Numbered from the stretch's first letter, positions 1-7,608 are shown. The stretch is 64,000 bases of DNA from Maribellus sp. CM-23 (GCF_021354595.1 NZ_JADWYJ010000003.1:124001-188000); one strand, 5' to 3'. Notes: generated by a model from the sequence alone, not told the origin. Translations and numbers: made by a program.

Positions 1-239
1 GGATTCATTTCGATAAGTACGAAAAGGGCTTTCACCGCATCAATCAGTACACGTCGGTTGATATGAATACTGTAGCCGTTCATTACGGACCTAAGAATCG
101 CGGCTATGCCAAATTTGAACGACCACAGTTGCTGCTGAAAAACGGAAAGCCCGAATACCTCTATGTAGCGTCGGGAACAAACATTTATGGCGGCGATTGT
201 ACAGTTAGTTATGTATTAAAATTTAAAACGAATAAATGA
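1..239 (+). CDS. C-terminal end of a probable beta-propeller glycosidase-like protein (partial)
   Basis: An open frame enters from the left edge (codons in phase with position 3) and stops with TGA at 237-239, giving about 78 residues. The tail contains the string FERPQLLLKNGKPEYLYVAS, which resembles the last blade of five-bladed beta-propeller enzymes of the GH43/GH62/GH117-like superfold common in Bacteroidota polysaccharide loci. That assignment is from motif memory only, and no catalytic residue lies in the visible part. The stop overlaps the start of the fucosidase gene (ATGA, 236-239), so the two are translationally coupled and probably belong to the same sugar-degradation operon. Confidence 0.6.
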   Translation, partial: IHFDKYEKGFHRINQYTSVDMNTVAVHYGPKNRGYAKFERPQLLLKNGKPEYLYVASGTNIYGGDCTVSYVLKFKTNK

Positions 240-1633
240 TGGTATCAAAATTTCTGAAAATTGTTTGTATTACCTTATTAAGTACCGGCTTTTTGAAAGC
301 CCAGGAAAACAGGGAAATCCCTGTGCCCACCCAGGCGCAGCTAAACTGGCAAAATGCCGAGCTGGTGGCCGTATTTCATTACGACCTGCATGTTTTTGAC
401 GGAAAGAAATACAACCAACGCGAAAACCGCATAACACCTGTGCCGGATTACAATATTTTCAATCCCAAAAAACTGGATACCGACCAGTGGATCAAAGCAG
501 CCAAAGATGCCGGATGTAAAATTGCCATTCTTACTGCGACCCACGAAACCGGTTTTGCCTTGTACCAAAGCGATGTAAATCCTTATTGCCTGAAAGCTGT
601 AAAATGGAGAGATGGCAAGGGGGATATTGTAAAGGACTTTGTCGAATCGTGCCGGAAATACGATGTATTACCGGGGATTTATATTGGTATTCGCTGGAAT
701 TCGTTTTTCGGTATTCACGATTTTAAGGTGGACGGCGAGGGACCATTTGCCGAAAACAGGCAAAAATATTACAACAGCATTTGCGAAGGGATGACAGAAG
801 AACTGATGTCGCGTTACGGAGATTTAGCCATTGTTTGGTTCGATGGTGGTGCACATGGCCCGGAAAAAGGTGGACCCGATGTGTTGGGGATTTTCGAAAA
901 GCACCAGCCGAACGGCATTTTTTATCACAACACCCAGCGGGCCGATATTCGTTGGGGAGGAAGCGAAAGTGGCACCGTTCCGTATCCGTGTTGGGGCACT
1001 TATCCTTTTGTGTATTCTCATTCAACCAACCAGGAAGTTGTTTTTAAAAACAATTTTCAGTTGTTGAAAGAAGGTGATCCGGACGGGGCGTATTACATGC
1101 CTGCCATGAGCGATGCACCGCTGCGGGGGTACAACGGACGCCACGAATGGTTCTGGGAACCCGGCGACGAAGAACATATTTTCCCGCTCGAAAACCTGGT
1201 GAACATGTATTACAATTCGGTGGGGCACAACAGCACACTGATTTTGGGACTTACACCCGATCCGGAAGGACTAATGCCTGAGCCGGATGTAAAAAGGCTC
1301 AAAGAGCTGGGCGACGAAATTAAAAGCAGGTTTGATACTCCTGTTGCTCAAACCAGGGGAACGGGCGAAACAATAACCCTTGAAATTCCTGCCGGGAAAA
1401 AACTGAATCACATCGTCATTCAGGAAGATATTGAACACGGGGAACGGATTCGTACTTATACCGTGGATGCCCGGATAAACGGAGTCTGGAAAAAACTGTG
1501 TGAGGGAGAATCGGTGGGGCACAAACGAATTCAGTCTTTTGATACGGTGAGTTGCTCGGCACTGCGTCTTACGGTTGAAAAAAGCGTGGACAAACCATTG
1601 ATCCGCAATTTTTCAGCCTTTTTAATTGATTAG
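236..1633 (+). CDS. Alpha-L-fucosidase, glycoside hydrolase family 29, secreted
   Basis: The product (465 residues) removes alpha-linked L-fucose from glycans by the retaining GH29 mechanism. A signal peptide is visible at residues 1-23 (hydrophobic stretch ending LKAQ), so it should act in the periplasm or at the cell surface. The family nucleophile motif is seen as VWFDGG around residues 200-205, with Asp203 the expected nucleophile, and the conserved substrate-binding region TATHETGF lies at 100-107. The C-terminal 100 residues look like a beta-sandwich domain, as in many GH29 enzymes. Two ATG codons open the frame (236 and 239); either is possible. It is coupled to the upstream gene and followed after 78 bases by a sulfatase, which suggests a sulfated fucose-containing substrate (inference). 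Confidence 0.93.
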   Translation: MMVSKFLKIVCITLLSTGFLKAQENREIPVPTQAQLNWQNAELVAVFHYDLHVFDGKKYNQRENRITPVPDYNIFNPKKLDTDQWIKAAKDAGCKIAILTATHETGFALYQSDVNPYCLKAVKWRDGKGDIVKDFVESCRKYDVLPGIYIGIRWNSFFGIHDFKVDGEGPFAENRQKYYNSICEGMTEELMSRYGDLAIVWFDGGAHGPEKGGPDVLGIFEKHQPNGIFYHNTQRADIRWGGSESGTVPYPCWGTYPFVYSHSTNQEVVFKNNFQLLKEGDPDGAYYMPAMSDAPLRGYNGRHEWFWEPGDEEHIFPLENLVNMYYNSVGHNSTLILGLTPDPEGLMPEPDVKRLKELGDEIKSRFDTPVAQTRGTGETITLEIPAGKKLNHIVIQEDIEHGERIRTYTVDARINGVWKKLCEGESVGHKRIQSFDTVSCSALRLTVEKSVDKPLIRNFSAFLID

Positions 1634-1652
1634 TCTTTTTAGTGAAATAAGT

Positions 1653-1694
1653 GAATCAAGGATTTTATCCCAACAGAGGTTTAATCCCTGATTC
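1653..1694 (+). promoter_or_regulatory. Intercistronic hairpin between fucosidase and sulfatase
   Basis: Arms at 1653-1664 and 1683-1694 pair over 12 bases with one A-C mismatch around an 18-base loop. No T-run follows, so it is more likely an mRNA processing or stability hairpin than a terminator. Confidence 0.3.
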
Positions 1695-1711
1695 GAATAA
1701 AATAACCAGCT

Positions 1712-3244
1712 ATGTATAAACAAATCAGACTTGGTCTTGCGGCCATAATTGTATTTTTTTCTTTGATGACGCGGGCTTCGGAAAGACCCAACATCATTGT
1801 GTTTCTTGTCGACGACATGGGGTGGCAGGATACTTCGGAACCTTTCTGGAAAGAGCTTACTCCGTTGAATAAAAGGTATCGCACACCGTCGATGTCTCGC
1901 CTGGCATCCGAAGGGATGAAATTTACGAACGCCTATGCATGTCCGGTTTGCACGCCTACCCGGACAAGTTTAATGAGTGGAATGAATGCGGCGCACGAGG
2001 GTATTACGAACTGGACCTCGCCCCTAAAAGACCGCAATACGGATAACTCCGATGAACAAATGGCAGGCGCGTCGTGGAATTTCAATGGATTGAGCCCTGT
2101 TCCGGGCATCGAAAAAACCATCCATGCAACCCCATTCCCTGAACTGTTAAAGGAGGCGGGGTATTTTACCATTCATGTAGGGAAAGCACATTGGGCCTCG
2201 CAGGGAACACCCGGTGCCAGTCCGCACCACATGGGCTTTATGGTGAACATTTCCGGTCATGCCGGCGGTCATCCTCAGAGTTACCTCGGAGAAGATAACT
2301 ACGGAAATATTCCGGGAAAAGCCCAACCACAGGCCGTTCCCGATTTGGAAGAATATTTTGGCACCGATACTTTTTTAACCGAAGCATTGACGCTGGAAGC
2401 CATCCGAGCCATGGAAGCACCCATCCGGAACAAACAGCCTTTTTTCCTGAACATGTGCCAGTATGCGGTGCACACGCCTATTATGGCCGACAAAAGGTTT
2501 GTGCAGAAATATTACGATGCCGGTCTCGACCCGATAGAAGCCCGGTATGCTTCGCTGATCGAGGGAATGGATAAGAGTTTGGGCGATATTATGGACTACC
2601 TGGAGAAAATGGACGTTGACCGGAATACCATTATCATTTTTATGAGCGATAACGGTGGACTGAGCCTGACTCCTCCACGTGGCGGCGAGCCGTTTACCCA
2701 TAACCTGCCACTGAAAGCCGGAAAGGGATCGGTGTATGAAGGAGGAATTCGCGAACCCATGATTGTAAAATGGCCGGGAGTGGTGCAGCCAAAAACCGTT
2801 GCCAGTCAGTATGTAATTGTCGAAGATTTTTTCCCGACCATCCTGCAAATGGCCGAAGTGAAAGACTATAAAATAGTACAGCCGGTGGATGGAAAAAGCT
2901 TTGTGCCGATCCTCGAAAACCCGGAATACTCGGATACAACACGAGTATTGGTGTGGCATTCTCCGAATAAATGGACCCGGAATGATGGACCCGGAATCAA
3001 TTATTTCAGTGCAGTGCGGCAAGGAAAATGGAAGCTTGTGTACAACATGCGAAACGGGAAAAGAGAGCTCTACAACCTTGATGCCGATATTGGCGAGTTG
3101 AACGACCTTTCGTTGCAGCATCCGGCAAAAGTAAAAGAATTGTCCGCGTTAATTTCGGATCGTTTGCGCGAATGGAACGCGCCCATGCCTGCGTTTAAAA
3201 GCACAGGGATGAGGGTACCCTATCCCGACGAGGTAAGCGAATAA
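1712..3244 (+). CDS. Family S1 sulfatase (formylglycine-dependent), secreted
   Basis: This 510-residue protein hydrolyses sulfate esters, most likely on a polysaccharide. It has a signal peptide (residues 1-23), the metal-binding start of the alkaline-phosphatase fold (FLVDDMGW, Asp34-Asp35) and the sulfatase signature C-T-P-T-R with Cys80, the residue converted to formylglycine by a maturase not seen here. SDNGG at about 313-317 is another core metal-site motif. The length is typical of S1 sulfatases. It sits 78 bases behind the GH29 fucosidase on the same strand. The sulfate position and sugar it prefers cannot be read from the sequence. Confidence 0.93.
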   Translation: MYKQIRLGLAAIIVFFSLMTRASERPNIIVFLVDDMGWQDTSEPFWKELTPLNKRYRTPSMSRLASEGMKFTNAYACPVCTPTRTSLMSGMNAAHEGITNWTSPLKDRNTDNSDEQMAGASWNFNGLSPVPGIEKTIHATPFPELLKEAGYFTIHVGKAHWASQGTPGASPHHMGFMVNISGHAGGHPQSYLGEDNYGNIPGKAQPQAVPDLEEYFGTDTFLTEALTLEAIRAMEAPIRNKQPFFLNMCQYAVHTPIMADKRFVQKYYDAGLDPIEARYASLIEGMDKSLGDIMDYLEKMDVDRNTIIIFMSDNGGLSLTPPRGGEPFTHNLPLKAGKGSVYEGGIREPMIVKWPGVVQPKTVASQYVIVEDFFPTILQMAEVKDYKIVQPVDGKSFVPILENPEYSDTTRVLVWHSPNKWTRNDGPGINYFSAVRQGKWKLVYNMRNGKRELYNLDADIGELNDLSLQHPAKVKELSALISDRLREWNAPMPAFKSTGMRVPYPDEVSE

Positions 3245-3263
3245 TCGATTTCAGGTTTAAGGC

Positions 3264-3304
3264 CGGGCATCTTCTGATAAAGAGCGGAAGATGCCCGTTC
3301 TATT
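3264..3304 (+). terminator. Hairpin terminator after the sulfatase gene
   Basis: A perfect 11-bp stem (3264-3274 with 3287-3297) and 12-base loop is followed by a T-rich stretch, 20 bases after the sulfatase stop codon. It probably ends the fucosidase-sulfatase transcript. Confidence 0.6.
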
Positions 3305-3438
3305 TGGCGGCAGGAGTGATGGGATTGCGAGGTCAGGAAAGACCCGTTGTACCCTTTGTGCAAAATATGTCGTACATGAATGTGTTGTTTTGAGTACGGT
3401 GGTACGCCATTTTTGTTTGTCAACTTAAACCTTTTGCC

Positions 3439-3825
3439 ATGAAGACAAGTATTAAAATTCTGCACTGGACACCCCGAATTCTTTGTATCCTGGCCATCCT
3501 CTTTATCAGTTTGTTTGCGCTCGATTCCTTTGGACCCGGCCGAACGATCTGGCAACAGATCAGCGCTTTTCTGATGCACATGATTCCCTCCTTTGTTTTG
3601 CTGGCCCTGCTCATTGTTGCCTGGAAATGGGAACTGGTGGGCGGCATTCTCTTTACCCTGATCGGACTGGGATTCAGCCCTTTTATTTTTACGCACAATT
3701 ACCACATGAATCACTCGGTAGGGATGAGTCTTTTTACGGTGCTGATGACCAACTTCCCTTTTATGCTGGTGGGAGTGTTGTTTATCATTGGCTTTTTTAA
3801 AAAGAAAAGACAGGTGCCGGTCTAG
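3439..3825 (+). CDS. Small four-helix integral membrane protein (DUF7670-like)
   Basis: A 128-residue protein with four hydrophobic segments (about residues 13-30, 43-63, 68-88 and 99-121) and a basic C-terminal tail (KKKRQ). It resembles small conserved membrane proteins of Bacteroidota that I associate with DUF7670; no function is known. ATG at 3439 follows the sulfatase terminator, so it is an independent gene. The large reverse-strand frames over it are only its shadow. Confidence 0.7.
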   Translation: MKTSIKILHWTPRILCILAILFISLFALDSFGPGRTIWQQISAFLMHMIPSFVLLALLIVAWKWELVGGILFTLIGLGFSPFIFTHNYHMNHSVGMSLFTVLMTNFPFMLVGVLFIIGFFKKKRQVPV

Positions 3826-3935
3826 TGTTGTATGCTTTTCGATTATTGAGAGGAGGATGCCTGAAACCTGTTTTGCGGAGGAGCCAACGCAGTATGCCTT
3901 GGGTTTTCGTAGAACCGAACATCCCTGGATTCCCA

Positions 3936-3962
3936 CAACCCGGAACGGGTTGGATTTTTTGT
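3936..3962 (+). terminator. Rho-independent terminator
   Basis: Seven-base stem CAACCCG (3936-3942) / CGGGTTG (3946-3952) with a GAA loop, followed by T6. It lies about 110 bases after the small membrane protein gene and can end its transcript. Confidence 0.6.
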
Positions 3963-4104
3963 TTCTTCATTTAAAGGCGTTAGCTGCTATCGACCCCCTG
4001 TCTGCCGACAGGCAGGCGTACCGGGTTCTGTTTTCCGTTGTCGTTGGAATGCTATGATAATCCAATCCCGATGGGATTGATTTGCTGTCGCAATGTGGAA
4101 GCAG

Positions 4105-4134
4105 GGAACCGTTCTCTCGCAAAAGAACGGTTCC
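4105..4134. repeat. Perfect 11-bp inverted repeat
   Basis: GGAACCGTTCT (4105-4115) and its exact complement (4124-4134) enclose an 8-base loop. Only TT follows, so termination would be weak. Confidence 0.5.
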
Positions 4135-4405
4135 TTAGTATCGATATTCAGAGTTTATTACTACACTGAAAGTGTCGGCGTTTAATAGCCCGGTACGAAG
4201 TGCCGGGGCAGGTATTGCGTGAGATGATGTGCTTAGCGGTTTGGAACCGCTTAGCACTTTGTTCAGATCAACACCGGAGGTGTAGCTTGGATGCTTCCAG
4301 TTGAAAAATACGGCGTCCTGCGAGGTATTTGGCTGCCCTGTATGCCTGACAGGCATCCTGTAGGTTGTTGACCCTCCCTGCGTCATTTTGGGGCCTTCCT
4401 GCTAA

Positions 4406-4560
4406 GCAGGGCCTGAAAAAAGGGCGCAGGATTCAAAAAAAAGCGTTGCAGGGCGACAAAAAAGCCCGCAGGACGCCCAAAAATCGTACAGGAAATCGAA
4501 AAAATGGCGCAGGACGCTGAAAAATGTTGCAGGGCGGCTCTGAGGATAGCAGGAAGGATT
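4406..4560. repeat. Degenerate tandem repeat, about 20-bp period
   Basis: The core CAGG starts at 4407, 4427, 4449, 4469, 4489, 4510, 4530 and 4550, spacings of 20, 22, 20, 20, 21, 20 and 20 bases. Most units read GCAGG(A/G)CG followed by a run of A and one or two G/C bases. The period is not a multiple of three, so it is not a coding repeat. Confidence 0.7.
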
Positions 4561-4790
4561 TACTCGTCGCAGCCCACAGGAGATTAAAGCGTTTCTTTTT
4601 ACTTTTTCGAAAGAACGAGGTTAAGTCGATCCTGTGAAATGTATTGTTAAACAGCTTTCTAAAAACATTTTTCTTGTTATCTTCGGAAAAACGAAAAAAC
4701 GAAACCGCCCGCTCATGAAACAACTCCCTCCCGAAAAATCAGAAAAAGTTGGTTTATCCACGCCAATGGGTGTTATAACCCAACCTGATA

Positions 4791-4836
4791 ATAACGATAT
4801 AACCCGACTGGTTGGGTTCCACGTACGTTATATGTA
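4791..4836. repeat. Nested dyad before the first cassette gene (possible small attC-like site)
   Basis: Outer arms ATAACG (4791-4796) / CGTTAT (about 4826-4832) enclose inner arms AACCC (4801-4805) / GGGTT (4814-4818), with asymmetric spacers. A longer perfect pair, AACCCAACC (4777-4785) / GGTTGGGTT (4810-4818), overlaps it. The AAC...GTT outer ends with offset inner arms recall an attC layout, but it differs in sequence from the two clear copies downstream. Confidence 0.3.
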
Positions 4837-4848
4837 AGCTTAAAAAAC

Positions 4849-5532
4849 ATGCTAAACAGATTATTAATATATACGATTATTGTTTTCCTATTTCAATCAT
4901 GTTCGATTGAAAAAAATAGAGAAATTAGAAATCATTCCATATTAGATATTATTATTCAGGACAAGAAAGGACTTGAAAACAAAAATATTTTACTAACCGA
5001 CACCGATACAATAGTAACTCGGAAGCCTAACTTAATTGGAGAATCGGCAAAACAAATTAATTTGAATTTGGAGAATAATAGTATCAGTTTCTTTGGTTCT
5101 TATACCTCATTCAACTTTGATGAACATCCATTCTTTAAAAATTCAGTAGACACTATCTTAAATAATATTTCTAAGGCTAAAAAAACAGTTTGGAAAAGCG
5201 AATTGATAAACAATGAAATAAATATTATAAAAGTAGATGTAGAAAAAGATTCGTTAGAACAGGACAGAATCATTAATTGGATTACTTCAAATATTAGTAA
5301 TTCAGACTTTATATACGTTTCGGAGCCAATAGAAAACAACAGAAAAGACCTCTTGGTTTGTACCAAAACATTCACGACAGATTATTGCTTTGAGACAATT
5401 TACATATTTAAAAAAACTGGAGATTTCTGGGAAATTTCTCAAAAATCAACAACTGTAACAAAATTGGTGGTTGAGAAAATTGGTGACAACGTAGAAAAAA
5501 TGATTGAAATATATAAAGGACAAATTGAATAA
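4849..5532 (+). CDS. Lipoprotein of unknown function, AT-rich cassette gene
   Basis: A 227-residue protein with a lipoprotein signal peptide: hydrophobic residues 3-15 and lipobox FQSC with Cys18. The mature part is polar, Asn/Ile/Lys-rich and matches no family I recognise. Base composition is strikingly more AT-rich than the neighbouring core genes, which suggests acquisition. It ends 12 bases before the left arm of the first attC-like repeat and is preceded by a smaller dyad, so it may be the cargo of one mobile cassette. Confidence 0.65.
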   Translation: MLNRLLIYTIIVFLFQSCSIEKNREIRNHSILDIIIQDKKGLENKNILLTDTDTIVTRKPNLIGESAKQINLNLENNSISFFGSYTSFNFDEHPFFKNSVDTILNNISKAKKTVWKSELINNEINIIKVDVEKDSLEQDRIINWITSNISNSDFIYVSEPIENNRKDLLVCTKTFTTDYCFETIYIFKKTGDFWEISQKSTTVTKLVVEKIGDNVEKMIEIYKGQIE

Positions 5533-5543
5533 AAGCCAACACA

Positions 5544-5669
5544 TAACACAGTACATATTGCAGGGCGGGGTTCGGTGGTACGCCAACTGCGGATTCTCGC
5601 ATCGCTGTTCCGTGTCCTTCGGACAGGAACACTCTCCGAAATCCGCCCCGACAACATGTCCCAACCGTT
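5544..5669. repeat. attC-like imperfect inverted repeat, copy 1
   Basis: The left arm starts AAC at 5545 and reads AACACAGTACATATTG; the right arm 5652-5669 reads CAACATGTCCCAACCGTT. The arms pair imperfectly with unpaired bases on one side, continue through GGGCGG / CCGCCC, and enclose a 60-base interior carrying its own hairpin (GTTCC..GGAAC). Terminal AAC/GTT, bulged arms and a variable tip are the hallmarks of integron attC sites. It lies between two AT-rich genes and shares a 47-base left arm (2 mismatches) with copy 2. Confidence 0.6.
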
Positions 5670-5733
5670 GCAATGCTGAAATACACGTCACTGAACATGA
5701 AAACTATATTTAACGTCATATTTTAATATTAAT

Positions 5734-6525
5734 ATGCCTACACCATCAACAAGTCAATGGCCTCGTCCCAAATCAGAAGATGAATGGGAAGACATGGTTC
5801 TCGATGCAATGCGCATATTCTGGAATGATTCCAATGCTTACAGATACGGAAGAAAAGGACAACGTCAGAATGGAATTGATATTATAGGAAAAAAAGATTC
5901 ACGTATTGTCGCTGCTCAAGCTAAAAATTGCATTTCTCTTTCAAAACGAATTATTGATAGTGAGATAAAAAAAACAAAAAAATTATTTACTCCAATAGAT
6001 GAATTATATTTTGTAATTAGTGGTTCTCGAGATAATAAGCTTCAAGAATTAATTCATAAAATATCAATTGAAAATAAAACGAAAGAAGGTTTTGAGATAT
6101 TCATTTTATTTTTTGAAGACGTCATTCAATATCTTACAAATAATCAGGAATTAGTTAAAAAATACTGGCAAAGTTTTTTTGATTCAGTTTCGCAGATTTT
6201 TAAAACATCAATTTTGACAGATGATGATGCTGTATTTGCTATAATTAATCTCAAAGAATATCAACAAATAGAGAAACAAATTAACGAAGCCTCTAATGGC
6301 AAAGTTTTTTTGAGTTTAAGAATTGAGCATGTACCAAATCTAGAAGCTGAACCAGGTTCAACTGAAAGGTTTTGGGAGATTGCAATAGCTGAAAATCACG
6401 AGACACATAGAGTTACATTATGGCGTTTTGCAATAAATGTTGATAATGGAGAAATATATTTTATATCGATTGCAGAATGCAAGTGGATTTCAAGAGAAGA
6501 ATGGAATGAAAAAGGACTAATCTAA
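5734..6525 (+). CDS. Putative PD-(D/E)XK (Mrr/restriction-endonuclease-like) nuclease
   Basis: A 263-residue protein. The N-terminal third has Glu17/Glu19, a Gly-Arg-Lys-Gly loop, NGIDIIG with Asp49, then AAQAK with Gln62 and Lys64. This G-x-D...Q-x-K arrangement matches the Mrr-type variant of the PD-(D/E)XK nuclease core, which cleaves DNA. The remaining 200 residues are not recognised and could be a target- or ligand-sensing domain. The gene is very AT-rich and flanked on both sides by attC-like repeats, so it appears to be a cassette. A role in defence against foreign DNA is inference from the fold and context. Confidence 0.6.
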   Translation: MPTPSTSQWPRPKSEDEWEDMVLDAMRIFWNDSNAYRYGRKGQRQNGIDIIGKKDSRIVAAQAKNCISLSKRIIDSEIKKTKKLFTPIDELYFVISGSRDNKLQELIHKISIENKTKEGFEIFILFFEDVIQYLTNNQELVKKYWQSFFDSVSQIFKTSILTDDDAVFAIINLKEYQQIEKQINEASNGKVFLSLRIEHVPNLEAEPGSTERFWEIAIAENHETHRVTLWRFAINVDNGEIYFISIAECKWISREEWNEKGLI

Positions 6526-6552
6526 AACAAATAATAATAAAAGCACAGCAAC

Positions 6553-6650
6553 TAACACGGTACATATTGCAGGGCGGGGTTCGGTGGTACGCCAGCTGCG
6601 CCTGCCTGCCGCAGGCAGGGATTCCCGTTTTGCAACATGTACCAACCGTT
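6553..6650. repeat. attC-like imperfect inverted repeat, copy 2
   Basis: The left arm begins at 6554 with AACACGGTACATATTG; the right arm 6633-6650 reads CAACATGTACCAACCGTT. GGTACAT/ATGTACC pair perfectly, with extra unpaired bases near the AAC/GTT ends. The left 47 bases match copy 1 at all but two positions, while the interior tip is different: here it is a perfect palindrome with 9-bp arms (6601-6609/6611-6619). Conserved arms with an exchangeable tip fit attC behaviour. Confidence 0.6.
6601..6619. repeat. CCTGCCTGC-palindrome
   Basis: CCTGCCTGC and GCAGGCAGG flank a single C. A shorter relative, CCTGTCtgccGACAGG, lies at 3997-4012. Palindromes of this kind are dispersed through many Bacteroidota genomes (from memory). 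Confidence 0.5.
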
Positions 6651-6677
6651 TCGCACATATTTAAACAAAACAATAAA

Positions 6678-7220
6678 ATGGCACGACCTACCACAAAGAA
6701 AGATTTACTGGAAGCAGCCACCATAAATTTCGAAAAGCTTTGGCAGGCGATCGACTCATTGCCGGAAAAAGCGCTAAGCCTGGAATTTGATTTTTCGGAA
6801 GACACAAAGAAGAAGGAAGCCCATTGGAAACGGGATAAAAATCTCAGGGACGTTTTGATTCACCTGTACGAATGGCACCAACTGCTTTTAAATTGGGTGG
6901 AAAGCAACAAGAAAGGGATTAAAGCGAGTTTTCTTCCGGAACCCTACAACTGGAAAACATACGGAGAGATGAATGTGAAATTTTGGGAAAAACACCAGGG
7001 CACCCAGCTCGAAAATGCGAAAGAAATGCTTCAAAAGAGTCATAAGTCAGTATTGGAGATGATTCAGCTTTTTTCTGACGATGAACTGTTCAGTAAGAAC
7101 GTGTTTGACTGGACCGGAACAACTACCCTCGGAAGTTATTGCGTGTCTGCCACATCCAGTCACTATGACTGGGCAATAAAGAAATTAAAAGCACATGTAA
7201 AAAAAATCTCCAAAGAATAA
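6678..7220 (+). CDS. ClbS/DfsB family four-helix bundle protein
   Basis: A 180-residue protein of the ClbS/DfsB (formerly DUF1706) family. Family members are DinB-like helical bundles; ClbS itself is a colibactin self-resistance hydrolase, but the role of most relatives is unknown. The start MARPTTKKDLLEAA is the usual family N-terminus, so ATG 6678 is preferred over the longer frame that begins inside the attC-like repeat. Conserved features include NLRDVLIHLYEWHQLL (about residues 55-70) and a C-terminal SHYDWAIKKL. The gene begins 28 bases after the repeat's GTT end, a typical cassette layout. Confidence 0.85.
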   Translation: MARPTTKKDLLEAATINFEKLWQAIDSLPEKALSLEFDFSEDTKKKEAHWKRDKNLRDVLIHLYEWHQLLLNWVESNKKGIKASFLPEPYNWKTYGEMNVKFWEKHQGTQLENAKEMLQKSHKSVLEMIQLFSDDELFSKNVFDWTGTTTLGSYCVSATSSHYDWAIKKLKAHVKKISKE

Positions 7221-7227
7221 AAAACGT

Positions 7228-7608
7228 GTGTTAGTTGTAGATTTTACTAAAACAAAGAGAACTTTGACAAACAGACCCAATATACTTGTCGTTTGCGGAC
7301 GAAATAAAAAACGTAGCCGAACAGCTGAATCAATTTTTAAGAACGACAATCGTTTTGCTATTCGTTCTGCCGGATTAAGCCCTCAAAGCGATCGAAAAAT
7401 ATCAGAGAAAGATTTGAATTGGGCAGACTTGATTTTTGTTATGGAAACAAAACAAAGAGCCAGAATATGGGGGCTTTACAAGTACCTGGAAATTCCGCCA
7501 ATAGAAATATTGGAAATTCCGGATGACTATGAATTTATGGACAATGAGTTAATTGAGTTACTTACAGATAGAATAAACGATGCGTTGAAAATTGTTTATA
7601 AAATCTAA
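7228..7608 (+). CDS. Low-molecular-weight protein tyrosine phosphatase-like protein
   Basis: About 115-126 residues. The N-terminal VVCGRNKKRSRTAE carries the C-x5-R-S phosphate-binding loop of low-molecular-weight phosphatases, and WADLIFVME is the usual family element after strand three. The C-terminal aspartate loop (DP) of classical members is replaced by IPDDYEF, typical of this short subgroup. No ATG lies upstream of the P-loop; starts may be GTG 7228 or TTG 7264. It follows the ClbS gene by 7 bases with no repeat between them, so the two could share one cassette. The substrate is unknown. Confidence 0.7.
   Translation: MLVVDFTKTKRTLTNRPNILVVCGRNKKRSRTAESIFKNDNRFAIRSAGLSPQSDRKISEKDLNWADLIFVMETKQRARIWGLYKYLEIPPIEILEIPDDYEFMDNELIELLTDRINDALKIVYKI

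Larger units (their letters stand above)
3826..4848. other. 1-kb gene-free stretch rich in palindromes
   Basis: No credible gene was seen. The stretch holds the terminator at 3936, a CCTGTC-tgcc-GACAGG palindrome (3997-4012), an 11-bp perfect stem (4105-4115/4124-4134), a 13-bp stem with one mismatch beginning GTGCTTAGCGG (about 4231-4259), a 20-bp-period tandem repeat (4406-4560) and the small dyads at 4777-4834. Short frames here have no recognisable product. It looks like a repeat-rich boundary of the accessory region. Confidence 0.6.

Noticed and set aside
2375..3121. 248-residue reverse frame in the sulfatase gene
   Set aside because: Antisense shadow of a well-recognised S1 sulfatase.
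3220..3936. Long reverse-strand frame over the small membrane protein gene
   Set aside because: It is antisense to a protein with clear membrane helices, is His/Lys/Gln-rich without any family feature, and spans a terminator.
4433..4723. 96-residue reverse frame across the 20-bp repeat
   Set aside because: The repeat period is not a multiple of three and the frame's Phe/Arg-rich sequence simply follows the A-runs.
4634..4837. 67-residue plus-strand frame before the first cassette gene
   Set aside because: It runs through the nested dyads and has no recognisable features; it is probably incidental, though a truncated cassette gene cannot be excluded.
6567..6677. N-terminal extension of the ClbS-like protein into the attC-like repeat
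   Set aside because: Relatives start with the MARPT-type sequence at 6678, and the extension is encoded by the repeat itself.
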